A stretch of DNA of 64,000 nucleotides from Agrobacterium pusense (GTDB lineage: Bacteria; Pseudomonadota; Alphaproteobacteria; Rhizobiales; Rhizobiaceae): the NCBI RefSeq assembly GCF_900102105.1, contig NZ_FNBB01000009.1:156252-220251 (forward strand), read 5' to 3'. Both the position numbers and the translations under genes were made by a program. Below are positions 9,559 through 17,381 of this stretch, in pieces. The notes beneath the pieces are model-generated. The model was not told where the DNA came from. It searched no databases and saw nothing but the letters and a program-made list of their open reading frames with translations. How positions within the stretch are numbered: position 1 is the stretch's first letter; each line of letters opens with the position of its first letter.

Positions 9559-10430
9559 GGCCGTGCTCCCATTCGCTTGAGGACGGCGGCATGGGCGACG
9601 CCGATGATCGATACCAGAATGGCGGCGACACCGGCTGCCATGAACAGCGCCGCCCATATCTGTACCGTCTGGCCATAATAGGAACCGGAGAGCAGGCGCG
9701 CGCCGAGACCGGCGACGGCCCCTGTCGGTAGTTCTCCGACGATGGCGCCGACGAGCGCGATGGCGATGGCGATCTTCAGCGAGGTGAAGAGATAGGGCAG
9801 GGCGGCGGGCCAGCGCAGCTTCCAGAAGATCTGCGCTGGTGAGGCATTATAGGTGTGCATCAGGTCAAGCTGCAGGGTTTCGGGGCTTCTTAAGCCCTTC
9901 ACCATGCCGACGACGATGGGGAAGAAAGAGAGATAGGTCGAGATCAGCGCCTTCGGCAGCAGTCCGGAAATGCCGATGGAGTTCAGGACAACGATGATCA
10001 TCGGCGCGATGGCGAGAATGGGGATCGTCTGGCTGGCAATGATCCACGGCATGACGGAGCGGTCCATGGCGCGGTTATGGATGATCGCGACCGCCAGCAG
10101 GATTCCCAGCACCGCGCCGATGGCGAAACCGAGCAGCGTGGCCGAAAGCGTGACGCCGGCGTGGTAGACGAGGCTGCGCTTGGAGGTGACGGCCTTGTTG
10201 ACGGTGGTATCCCAGAGTTCGGCGATGATCTGATGCGGCGCGGGGAGGACCGGGCGCTCCTGCGCGAAGGTTTGCGGCAGGAGTTCGAGGAAGCCCGGCG
10301 TCTGGCCAGCGCGGGTGGCCTGGTCGCGGGCGAAGGGCATGTTGAGGTAGATGACGGCGAGGTGCCAGAGAATGAGGATGGCGAGGAGGATGGCGAGGAT
10401 GGGGAGGACGCGGTGGCGGAGGAGGGTCAT
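9555..10430 (-). CDS. ABC transporter permease (first of pair)
   Basis: 291 residues with an N-terminal membrane segment (ILAILLAILILWHLAVIYL), a periplasmic stretch and the conserved EAA loop WKLRWPAALPYLFTSLKIAI. It belongs to the same BPD-permease family as the next gene and overlaps it by four bases. Upstream, 246 bases separate it from the ATPase gene. That gap is occupied by a rhizobial palindromic element, so the operon seems to have been split by a repeat insertion after assembly. Confidence 0.9.
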   Translation of the reverse strand: MTLLRHRVLPILAILLAILILWHLAVIYLNMPFARDQATRAGQTPGFLELLPQTFAQERPVLPAPHQIIAELWDTTVNKAVTSKRSLVYHAGVTLSATLLGFAIGAVLGILLAVAIIHNRAMDRSVMPWIIASQTIPILAIAPMIIVVLNSIGISGLLPKALISTYLSFFPIVVGMVKGLRSPETLQLDLMHTYNASPAQIFWKLRWPAALPYLFTSLKIAIAIALVGAIVGELPTGAVAGLGARLLSGSYYGQTVQIWAALFMAAGVAAILVSIIGVAHAAVLKRMGARP

Positions 10431-10502
10431 GGGTTGGCCCTCAGTGGGTGAGGTTTATTTGCGCGTTGAGGGTGGGGCTTACCTCTAACTTGTGGGTGGA
10501 GC

Positions 10503-10662
10503 TTACCCCCCTCTGTCCTGCCGGACATCTCCCCCTCAAGGGGGGAGATCGACTCGTGGTGGGGTCTCGCCCGTCTCAACGTTTGCGAATGAAGCGGTGG
10601 TCGCGCCTCTTGCCGATCTCCCCCCTTGAGGGGGAGATGCCCGGCAGGGCAGAGGGGGGTAA
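10503..10662. repeat. RIME-like inverted-repeat element inside an operon
   Basis: Long arms at 10503-10551 and 10613-10662 are near-perfect reverse complements. Each contains TACCCCCCTCTG, a CCTGCCGG motif and a CATCTCCCCCTCAAGGGG palindrome. The element lies between the ATPase and first permease genes of one operon. It may form a large mRNA hairpin that alters the relative expression of upstream catabolic genes and downstream transporter subunits. Confidence 0.8.
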
Positions 10663-10676
10663 CGCTGGCGCTGACC

Positions 10677-11471
10677 TCACCCCTCATAGCCATGCCCCGC
10701 CTTCAACCCCTCACGCACCCGATGCGCAATCGCCAGAAACTCCGGCGTCTCGCGAATTTCCAGCGGCCTTTCCCGAGGCAAACTGGATTCGATCACATCG
10801 GTCACCCGGCCCGGCCGCGGCGACATCACGACTATCTTGGTCGAGAGATAAACGGCTTCCGGAATGGAATGGGTGACGAAGCAGATGGTCTTGCCGGTCG
10901 TATCCCAGAGTTTCAGCAGCTGTTCGTTCAGATGATCGCGTACGATCTCGTCCAGCGCGCCGAAGGGTTCGTCCATCAGAAGCAGGTCGGCATCGAAGGC
11001 GAGCGCGCGGGCGATGGAGGCGCGCTGCTGCATGCCGCCGGAAAGCTGCCAGGGGTATTTCTTGCCGAAGCCGTTGAGGTTGACGAGGTCCATGGTGCGG
11101 TCGATGCGCTCGCGCTGTTCGGCCTTGCTGTAACCCATGATTTCGAGCGGCAGGGCGATATTCTTTTCGATGCTGCGCCATGGATAGAGTGCGGCGGCCT
11201 GAAAGACGTAGCCGTAGGACCGGTCCTTGCGGGCATTTTCCGGCGTGGTGCCGTTGACGGTGATCTCACCCGACGTGTGTTTTTCGAGATCGGCGATGAC
11301 CCGCAGAAAGGTCGTCTTGCCGCAGCCGGAAGGGCCGATGAAGGAGACGAAGTCGCCCTTTTTCACGTCGAGATCGACATTGGACAGAGCGTGAACCGGG
11401 CCGTCCCCCGTTTCGAAAGTGAGGCCCAGTTTTCTGGCGGAAACGACGGAATAGGAAGAGGCCTGGTTCAT
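10677..11471 (-). CDS. ABC transporter ATP-binding protein
   Basis: 264 residues, a complete nucleotide-binding domain: Walker A GPSGCGKTTFLR near residue 44, Q-loop YVFQAAALYPW, signature LSGGMQQRASIARAL, Walker B LLLMDEPFGALDE and the switch His in CFVTHSIPEA. It belongs to the nitrate/taurine/pyrimidine-type importers (SsuB/TauB/ThiZ-like). Its ATG overlaps the NUDIX gene stop by four bases, so translation is coupled. It would energise the two permeases downstream. Confidence 0.93.
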   Translation of the reverse strand: MNQASSYSVVSARKLGLTFETGDGPVHALSNVDLDVKKGDFVSFIGPSGCGKTTFLRVIADLEKHTSGEITVNGTTPENARKDRSYGYVFQAAALYPWRSIEKNIALPLEIMGYSKAEQRERIDRTMDLVNLNGFGKKYPWQLSGGMQQRASIARALAFDADLLLMDEPFGALDEIVRDHLNEQLLKLWDTTGKTICFVTHSIPEAVYLSTKIVVMSPRPGRVTDVIESSLPRERPLEIRETPEFLAIAHRVREGLKAGHGYEG

Positions 11472-11902
11472 CGCGACTTGGTTTCACTTTCCGTAAGTGC
11501 GGCGCGCGCCAGCGGCAGCATCTGGGTTTCCGTCAGTCTGGCGATGGTGACGCCGGGGGTGCGGTCTAGATCGAGCCAGCGGACTTCCTCGATTTCCGCC
11601 TGCGGGGTGACCTCGGTACGAAGCCTGGCGGTGAAGGCATGGGCGACGACATCGGCGCCCGGCTCGTTGGCGGCTTCCTCGCGAAAGATGCCCTCATAAC
11701 GCGCGGCATTTTCGGGCAGCGTCAGGCCGATTTCCTCGGCCAGCTCGCGGTGAAGCGCCTGTTCCGGCGTTTCGCCCGGATCGATCTTGCCGCCCGGCTG
11801 CATGAACTGCGTGGTGCCGCGCTTGCGCACCACGAGCATCTGCCGCTTCTCGTTGAGCAGGATGGCGGCGGCGATGAGGATTTCGCGTTTCGGCTCGCTC
11901 AT
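11468..11902 (-). CDS. NUDIX hydrolase in pyrimidine-catabolic operon
   Basis: About 144 residues from the ATG at 11902; a GTG two codons upstream overlaps the dihydropyrimidinase stop and is also possible. A full Nudix box is present, GKIDPGETPEQALHRELAEE followed by IGL, with catalytic Glu residues in REL-EE. NUDIX enzymes hydrolyse nucleoside diphosphate-X compounds; its substrate here is unknown. Four-base overlaps with genes on both sides show it is a fixed member of this operon, which hints at nucleotide sanitation or a pyrimidine-derived substrate. That role is inference. Confidence 0.88.
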   Translation of the reverse strand: MSEPKREILIAAAILLNEKRQMLVVRKRGTTQFMQPGGKIDPGETPEQALHRELAEEIGLTLPENAARYEGIFREEAANEPGADVVAHAFTARLRTEVTPQAEIEEVRWLDLDRTPGVTIARLTETQMLPLARAALTESETKSR

Positions 11903-11904
11903 GA

Positions 11905-13362
11905 TCACACGCCCGATGCCGGAATGCCTGTGCGTTCCACCTTGCGTGGCGATACGAGCTCCTTCCAGGTGGAAAGCGCCTGGCTGACGGCCGGATAGGG
12001 GTCGCGGGCGATGAACTGGCCGTGGCCGGCCTGTGTCTCGATGGTGCCTTCCTCGACGCTCACCAGCCCGCGCGAGAGCGTGTAGCGCGGCAGGCCTTTT
12101 ACCCTGTGTCCTTCGAACACGTTGTAATCGATGGCCGATTGTTGGCTCGCGGCACTGATGGTCTTTGTAAGCGCCGGGTCCCAGACAACGATATCGGCGT
12201 CGCTGCCGACAAGGATCGCGCCTTTTCTCGGATAGATGTTGAGGATCTTGGCGATGTTGGTGGAAGTGACGGCGACGAACTCGTTCATCGTCAGCCGGCC
12301 GGTCGCCACGCCGTGGGTCCAGAGCAGCGGCATGCGGTCTTCGAGCCCGCCGGTGCCGTTCGGTATCTTGCGGAAATCACCGAGGCCGAAACGTTTCTGA
12401 TCTGTGGTGAAGGCACAATGGTCGGTCGCCACACATTGCAGCGAGCCGGAGGCGAGACCCGCCCAGAGGCTGTCCTGATGCTGACGGTTGCGGAAGGGCG
12501 GTGACATCACCCGGCGGGCGGCATGGTCCCAGTCGGGATGGGCATATTCGCCTTCGTCGAGGATCAGGTGCTGGATCAGCGGCTCGCCATAAACCCGCAT
12601 GCCGTTTTGCCGGGCGCGGCGGATGGCTTCATGGGCCTGTTCGCAGGAGGTGTGGACGACGTAAAGCGGCGCACCGGCCATATCGGCGATGATGATGGCG
12701 CGGTTGGTGGCCTCGCCTTCCACGGAGGGCGGGCGGGAATAGGCGTGCGCCTCCGGCCCGACATTGCCTTCCGCCATCAGTTTTTCCTGCATCTGCGCGA
12801 CGATATCGCCGTTTTCCGCATGCACGAAGGGAATGGCGCCGAGCTCCGCGCAGCGCGAGAAGGAGGCGAACATCTCGTCGTCATTCACCATCAGCGCGCC
12901 TTTATAGGCCATGAAGTGCTTGAAGGAGTTGATGCCCTTTTCCTGAACCACCGTCTTCATCTCATCGAAGACCTGTTCGCCCCACCAGGTGACGGCCATG
13001 TGGAAGGAGTAATCGCAATTGGCGCGCGTCGCCTTGTTGTCCCAGCGTTGCAGGGCATCGAGAAGCGACTGCCCCGGCTCCGGCAGGCAGAAATCCACCA
13101 CCATGGTCGTGCCGCCGGAAAGCGCCGCCCGCGTGCCGCTCTCGAAATCATCGGCGGAATAGGTGCCCATGAAGGGCATTTCCAGATGCACATGCGGATC
13201 GATGCCGCCGGGCATCACGTAACATCCGGTGGCATCCAGCACGGTGCCGCCGGTGAGATCAGGGCCGATCTCGGTGATTTTGCCATCCTCGATCTTCACA
13301 TCTGCCTTGTAGGTGAGGTCGGCGGTGACGATGGTGCCGTTCTTGATGATGGTAGCGGTCAT
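11905..13362 (-). CDS. hydA: Dihydropyrimidinase
   Basis: 485 residues from the ATG at 13362, which overlaps the amidohydrolase stop (ATGA). It belongs to the amidohydrolase superfamily, hydantoinase/dihydropyrimidinase branch, which opens the ring of dihydrouracil or dihydrothymine to the N-carbamoyl beta-amino acid. Visible are the metal HxH in PGGIDPHVHLEMPF, the carbamylated-lysine region NSFKHFMAYKGALMV, further His ligands (VHAENGD, YVVHTS) and the late Asp in CVATDHCAF. Length and motifs are full, so it should be active. It acts in the cytoplasm as step two of the reductive pyrimidine pathway. Confidence 0.94.
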   Translation of the reverse strand: MTATIIKNGTIVTADLTYKADVKIEDGKITEIGPDLTGGTVLDATGCYVMPGGIDPHVHLEMPFMGTYSADDFESGTRAALSGGTTMVVDFCLPEPGQSLLDALQRWDNKATRANCDYSFHMAVTWWGEQVFDEMKTVVQEKGINSFKHFMAYKGALMVNDDEMFASFSRCAELGAIPFVHAENGDIVAQMQEKLMAEGNVGPEAHAYSRPPSVEGEATNRAIIIADMAGAPLYVVHTSCEQAHEAIRRARQNGMRVYGEPLIQHLILDEGEYAHPDWDHAARRVMSPPFRNRQHQDSLWAGLASGSLQCVATDHCAFTTDQKRFGLGDFRKIPNGTGGLEDRMPLLWTHGVATGRLTMNEFVAVTSTNIAKILNIYPRKGAILVGSDADIVVWDPALTKTISAASQQSAIDYNVFEGHRVKGLPRYTLSRGLVSVEEGTIETQAGHGQFIARDPYPAVSQALSTWKELVSPRKVERTGIPASGV

Positions 13363-14606
13363 TCTACGATCTCCGCAGTCTCCAGCACGGCATGCAGCAA
13401 CACGTCGCAGCCGGCCTTTGCCCATTCGGGTGAAATTTCTTCGGCCTCATTGTGGGAAAGCCCGTCCACGCAGGGGCAGAAGATCATGGTGGAGGGGGCA
13501 ACTCTGGCCGTCCAGCAGGCATCGTGGCCGGCGCCGGAGATGATGTCCATGTGGCTGTAGCCCAGTCGTTCGGCGGCGGAGCGTACGCGCCCGACGAGGA
13601 TAGGATCGAAGGTGACGGGGTCGAAATGGCCGATGGCTTCGATCGAGCAGCCGACGCCGAGTTCTTCGGCGATGGCGGGCACCTCGCGTTCGAAGATGGC
13701 GCGCATGCTGTCGAGCTTTGCCTGCGAGGGGGTTCTGAGGTCGATGGTGAAGACCACCTTGCCGGGCAGCACATTGCGGGAATTGGGCGTGAAGATCATC
13801 TGGCCGACGCCGGCGACGGCTCCCGGCTGGTGAGCCATCGCCACTTCCTGCACCTTTTCGAGGATTCGCGCCGCGGCAAGGCCGGCATTAACGCGCATCG
13901 CCATCGGGGTGGAGCCGGTATGGGCTTCCCTGCCGGTCAGCGTCACTTCCAGCCACCACAGGCCCTGGCAATGGGTGACGACGCCGATCTGCTTGTTTTC
14001 GGCCTCCAGGATCGGGCCCTGTTCGATGTGATATTCGAAATAGGCATGCATCTTGCGCGCGCCGACCTCTTCCTCACCCAGCCAGCCGATGCGTTTCAGC
14101 TCCTCGCCATAGGTTTTGCCGTCGGTATCCGTGCGGCTATAGGCGTAATCGAGATCGTGAATGCCGGCGAAGACCCCCGACGCCAGCATGGCAGGCGCAA
14201 AGCGGGCGCCTTCCTCGTTCGACCAGTTGGTGACGACAATGGGGTGTTTCGTGCGGATATTGAGGTCGTTCAGGCTGCGCACGACTTCCAGACCAGCCAG
14301 CACGCCAAGCACGCCGTCATATTTGCCGCCGGTCGGCTGGGTATCGAGATGGCTGCCGATATAAACGGGGAGCGCGTCCGGGTCCTCGCCGGCGCGGGTG
14401 GCGAACATGGTGCCCATGCGGTCTACGCCCATCGTCAGGCCTGCCGCTTCGCACCAGCGCTGAAAAAGGCTGCGGCCCTCCGCATCCTCATCCGTCAACG
14501 TGCGGCGATTATTGCCGCCGGCAATGCCGGGGCCAATCTTCGCCATATCCATCAGACTATCCCACAGACGGTCGCCATTAACCGTCAAGTTCTTACCCGC
14601 CGTCAT
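13359..14606 (-). CDS. M20-family N-carbamoyl-beta-alanine amidohydrolase (beta-ureidopropionase type)
   Basis: 415 residues, a member of the Zn-dependent allantoate/N-carbamoyl amino acid hydrolase group. Hallmarks are YIGSHLDTQPTGGKYDG (metal His and Asp), WSNEEGARFAPAMLASG (metal Glu), the lid-domain region HIEQGPILE and the C-terminal SGAGHDACW. In this operon the expected reaction is N-carbamoyl-beta-alanine to beta-alanine, CO2 and ammonia, step three after dihydropyrimidinase. It is the first gene of the operon, facing a RutR-like regulator across a promoter region with a RutR-type operator. The dihydropyrimidine dehydrogenase genes are not in the window. Confidence 0.9.
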   Translation of the reverse strand: MTAGKNLTVNGDRLWDSLMDMAKIGPGIAGGNNRRTLTDEDAEGRSLFQRWCEAAGLTMGVDRMGTMFATRAGEDPDALPVYIGSHLDTQPTGGKYDGVLGVLAGLEVVRSLNDLNIRTKHPIVVTNWSNEEGARFAPAMLASGVFAGIHDLDYAYSRTDTDGKTYGEELKRIGWLGEEEVGARKMHAYFEYHIEQGPILEAENKQIGVVTHCQGLWWLEVTLTGREAHTGSTPMAMRVNAGLAAARILEKVQEVAMAHQPGAVAGVGQMIFTPNSRNVLPGKVVFTIDLRTPSQAKLDSMRAIFEREVPAIAEELGVGCSIEAIGHFDPVTFDPILVGRVRSAAERLGYSHMDIISGAGHDACWTARVAPSTMIFCPCVDGLSHNEAEEISPEWAKAGCDVLLHAVLETAEIVE

Positions 14607-14715
14607 GAAGTGTCGTCCTCACCCGTTTTGTTTTTATCAAAGCAAAGCTTGTGCCGTTCCCTTTTTTGCCGGTTAAGATAACAGCCATTGCCTTGTGGCG
14701 GCGATGATGGATAAA

Positions 14716-14731
14716 TTGACCGGCTGGTAAA
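14716..14731. promoter_or_regulatory. Putative RutR operator
   Basis: The sequence TTGACCGGCTGGTAAA matches the known RutR palindrome TTGACCANNTGGTCAA in all but one base of its six-base arms (the four central bases differ). It lies 110 bases before the amidohydrolase start and 134 bases before the RutR-like gene start, in the divergent intergenic region. That position could control both promoters. The match is seen directly; function is inferred. Confidence 0.65.
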
Positions 14732-14865
14732 CATTGCAAATTCGCGATGGCGTCAGCAAGGGAATTTGTGACGAAACGCAGTAATTTTGCCTAAGCTATG
14801 AACGTCGATTATTTTTTAAGCATACTGTAGCGGCAATTGCATTGAAAAGAAACAGAGAGCTGAGA

Positions 14866-15507
14866 ATGGCCATACCGCGCGCAGCGAAAACACAGAAGCG
14901 GACCCGCATTCAGGAGGAAAAGCAGGAAGCGATTCTTGAAGCCGCGCTCAGTGTTTTTTCCACGAATGGTTTCCGCGGCTCCACCATCGACCAGATTGCG
15001 GAAGCGGCCGGCATGTCCAAGCCGAATGTGCTTTATTACTTCCGCACCAAGGAGGCGATGCATCGTGCGCTGATCGAGCGGGTGCTGGACACGTGGCTCG
15101 ACCCGCTGCGCGCTTTCGATGCCGAGGGTAATCCTGAAAGCGAGATCCGCTCCTATATTCGTCGCAAGCTGGAAATGTCGCGCGATTTCCCGCGCGAAAG
15201 CCGGCTGTTTGCGAACGAAATACTGCAGGGCGCGCCGCATATCGAGGATGAACTGAAGGGCCCGTTGAAACAGCTGGTGGATGAGAAGGCCGAGGTGATC
15301 CGCGCGTGGGTGAAGGCCGGGCGGATGGCCAAATGTGACCCTTACCACCTTATTTTCTCGATCTGGTCGACCACGCAGCACTATGCCGATTTCGATGTAC
15401 AGGTGCGGGCGGTTCTGGGCGACAAGAATGGCGGCGAGGGACGTTTCGAAGACGCGGCCCGCCATCTGGAACAGCTTTTCATGGGCGGGTTGCGGATAAA
15501 CGGCTGA
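14866..15507 (+). CDS. rutR: TetR-family regulator, RutR-like
   Basis: 213 residues from the ATG at 14866; an in-frame ATG eight codons earlier is possible. The N-terminal helix-turn-helix (GSTIDQIAEAAGMSKPNVLY) is followed by YFRTKEAMHRALIERVLDTW and a ligand domain with SRDFPRESRLFANEILQGAP and IFSIWSTTQHYADFDVQV. These blocks parallel Escherichia coli RutR, the uracil/thymine-responsive regulator, almost segment by segment. It is divergent from the pyrimidine operon with a RutR-type site between. Derepression by uracil or thymine is the expected behaviour, known from the family and not shown here. Confidence 0.88.
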   Translation: MAIPRAAKTQKRTRIQEEKQEAILEAALSVFSTNGFRGSTIDQIAEAAGMSKPNVLYYFRTKEAMHRALIERVLDTWLDPLRAFDAEGNPESEIRSYIRRKLEMSRDFPRESRLFANEILQGAPHIEDELKGPLKQLVDEKAEVIRAWVKAGRMAKCDPYHLIFSIWSTTQHYADFDVQVRAVLGDKNGGEGRFEDAARHLEQLFMGGLRING

Positions 15508-15670
15508 TCGGCGTGCTTCTCGCGATTATGTGATAAGCCCTCCGCATAAAAACATGAGGAAATTTATCACCTTTATACTTTACTCCAAAACTCATCTTTA
15601 TTATGGTGCCGGCATCCCGAACGTCGGGGCCCGATATCGGGGTATCAAAAACCAACCGGCAGGTGAGGGA

Positions 15671-16096
15671 ATGGCACGCAAGGAAAAGAAGAAGGCCGAA
15701 CGTGGCGGCAAGCAGGGCAAAGGCGCTCCCCAGACCGAGCGGGACGTGGCCGAACAGCAGCTTTCCGGTCCGAAAAGCTTTCTTTATGTCGGCGGCCGTG
15801 ACTGTCAGGTTGCCCATCTTCGCCAGATCGCCAGCAATTTCGGCGCCGAACTGATCCACCACGACGGCGGCCTGCGTGAGGCGGTGTCGCGCATCGATAC
15901 CGTGCTTCCTTCCGTCGACTGCGTTTTCTGCCCGATCGACTGTATCAGCCACGATGCGTGTCTGCGGGTGAAGTCGGGTTGCAAGAAGTTCGGCAAGACG
16001 TTCATTCCGCTGCGCAATGGCAGCAAATCCAGTCTGGAGCGGGCGCTGCAGACGATGAATGAACGGAGCCCCAGCGATGAGCGACGAGCGCAATAA
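15671..16096 (+). CDS. DUF2325 domain protein
   Basis: 141 residues. A Lys/Arg-rich N-terminus (about 30 residues) precedes a Rossmann-like DUF2325 domain that starts KSFLYVGGRDCQVAHLRQIA. A cysteine-rich patch follows, CVFCPIDCISHDACLRVKSG, which may bind metal. DUF2325 proteins are widespread with no agreed function; some sit near transport or redox genes. It ends overlapping the next small gene by 20 bases, so the two are likely co-translated. The region 15508-15670 upstream is AT-rich and probably holds its promoter. Confidence 0.8.
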   Translation: MARKEKKKAERGGKQGKGAPQTERDVAEQQLSGPKSFLYVGGRDCQVAHLRQIASNFGAELIHHDGGLREAVSRIDTVLPSVDCVFCPIDCISHDACLRVKSGCKKFGKTFIPLRNGSKSSLERALQTMNERSPSDERRAQ

Positions 16097-16364
16097 TTTT
16101 CCCGACGAGCACCGCACGGCGGACAGGCCGTGTGGTGTGGAACTGCACAAGATGGCCGAACAGGCGAGCGATCCGGCCACGACGGAATTTTATGACATCA
16201 TCGGCGAACGCGAAAGACGCAGCCGCGCTGCCGGAAGCGGCGGCAATGTGGTGACCTTTCCTCATCAGCGCGCCCGCCAGCCGGGTGAAACGACGGCCTT
16301 TCAAACAGGGGTGGCGGCTGAAAAAGGCCGCAACATTCTGCCGTTTCGCTGGACGCGTGGTTAG
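16077..16364 (+). CDS. Hypothetical protein overlapping DUF2325 gene
   Basis: 95 residues, hydrophilic, beginning MSDERNNFPDEHRTADRP. No known domain is recognised and no membrane segment is seen. The N-terminal half is acidic and the C-terminal half basic (ending ILPFRWTRG). The ATG lies inside the DUF2325 gene in another frame, a 20-base overlap typical of coupled bacterial genes. Probably a real partner gene, with function unknown. Confidence 0.6.
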   Translation: MSDERNNFPDEHRTADRPCGVELHKMAEQASDPATTEFYDIIGERERRSRAAGSGGNVVTFPHQRARQPGETTAFQTGVAAEKGRNILPFRWTRG

Positions 16365-16455
16365 CGTTAAATCCTTGCCGAGAGGGCAAGATGGCGCCAC
16401 GTGTGAGGGAAGCTCCGCTCGCACTCCGGGTCACGATGCAGATGCCCTAAAACAA

Positions 16456-16851
16456 TCAGCCTTTCGGCTTCAGAAACGCTCCCGCGCACAACACCAGCCA
16501 ACCCGCGATCATGCCGATGCCGCCCAGCGGCGCAGCGTATGGAAACAGGCTATGGCCGGAAAAATGCCTGATAACGAGATCGCCGGCGAAGATCGCCGTG
16601 CCGAGACCGAGGATCAAGCCCGCCGGAATGGCGGTCCTGATGCGATCCGCACCGATATTGAGCGCGATAAGAACCGGCGCATGCGCCAGCGCCATGGCGG
16701 AGGCATTGCCGAGCATATAGGTTTCGCCGGTATGGGTGGCCGCGGCGGCAAGCATGACGCCGGCAGCACCCAGCAGGCTGCCCAGCAACAGAATGAAGGC
16801 CCGTAATCTGGCCCCGGGCACGGTCGCTATGATCGCGTTCTGCGTGGTCAT
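16456..16851 (-). CDS. DUF423 family membrane protein
   Basis: 131 residues with four hydrophobic segments: FILLLGSLLGAAGVMLAAAA, AMALAHAPVLIALNIG, AIPAGLILGLGTAIFAGDLV and LGGIGMIAGWLVLCAGAFL. Length and the pattern GAxGVMLGAxxAH / GTxLFSGDL are those of DUF423 (YgdD-like) inner-membrane proteins. Function is unknown for the family. Its ATG overlaps the truncated-hemoglobin stop by four bases, so the two genes form a coupled pair. Confidence 0.85.
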   Translation of the reverse strand: MTTQNAIIATVPGARLRAFILLLGSLLGAAGVMLAAAATHTGETYMLGNASAMALAHAPVLIALNIGADRIRTAIPAGLILGLGTAIFAGDLVIRHFSGHSLFPYAAPLGGIGMIAGWLVLCAGAFLKPKG

Positions 16852-17249
16852 TGGCTGTCCGCCTCCCGGTTCTGCATGTGAAAGGCGAGCCTCTCGATCG
16901 GGGGCCATATGATGTCGCGCAGCTTGGGATTTTCGATCGTCTCCTCCATGGCGCGGCGGAAGCAGAGCAGCCATTCATCCCGCTCGGCAGGGCCGATTGG
17001 GGCGACGAAATGGCGGCGGCGCAGCATCGGGTGGCCGTGCTTCTCGACGTAGACCGGCGGTCCGCCAAGATATCCGGTCAGGTAATCGTAGAACTTCGCT
17101 TCGCTGCCGGAAAGATCGGCCGGGTGGATGGCGCGGCAGCGGGCTGCTTCCGGCAGGGTATCCATCAGTTGATAGAAGCGCCGGGTGAGCGCCCTGACGG
17201 TCGCATCGCCACCGATCGCTTCATAAAGGGTAATGGTCTCGCCGCTCAT
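16848..17249 (-). CDS. Group II truncated hemoglobin
   Basis: 133 residues, the normal size of a 2-on-2 globin. The opening TLYEAIGGDATVRALTRRFY, the region YDYLTGYLGGPPVYVEKHG, the proximal His in MLRRRHFVAPIG and Trp G8 in RDEWLLCFRRAM are hallmarks of group II (GlbO-type) members. It would bind heme and oxygen/NO in the cytoplasm, with probable roles in NO or redox protection. It is coupled to the DUF423 gene. Confidence 0.93.
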   Translation of the reverse strand: MSGETITLYEAIGGDATVRALTRRFYQLMDTLPEAARCRAIHPADLSGSEAKFYDYLTGYLGGPPVYVEKHGHPMLRRRHFVAPIGPAERDEWLLCFRRAMEETIENPKLRDIIWPPIERLAFHMQNREADSQ

Positions 17250-17381
17250 AATCCGCCTCTTGTGGCCCTCCGGTCCTTATCGCTCCGTGGAGCCGGAAGA
17301 GCAACAGGGCACGGGCGGGGTGCGACATTTGGGACAGGTCAAACAGGAAAGATGCCGGGCAAGCCCGGCATCCTGCGAACA

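Noticed and set aside
8666..9676. Very long minus-strand frame extending the substrate-binding protein upstream to 667 codons
   Set aside because: The extension is Arg/His/Pro-rich and overlaps the two permease genes, which are in a different frame with proper motifs. A real signal peptide starts at 8665.
10626..11699. 357-codon plus-strand frame opposite the ATPase gene
   Set aside because: Mirror frame running through a palindromic repeat, with no domain.
12523..14681. Two long plus-strand frames opposite dihydropyrimidinase and the M20 hydrolase
   Set aside because: Mirror frames. The minus-strand products have full catalytic motifs and overlapping junctions.
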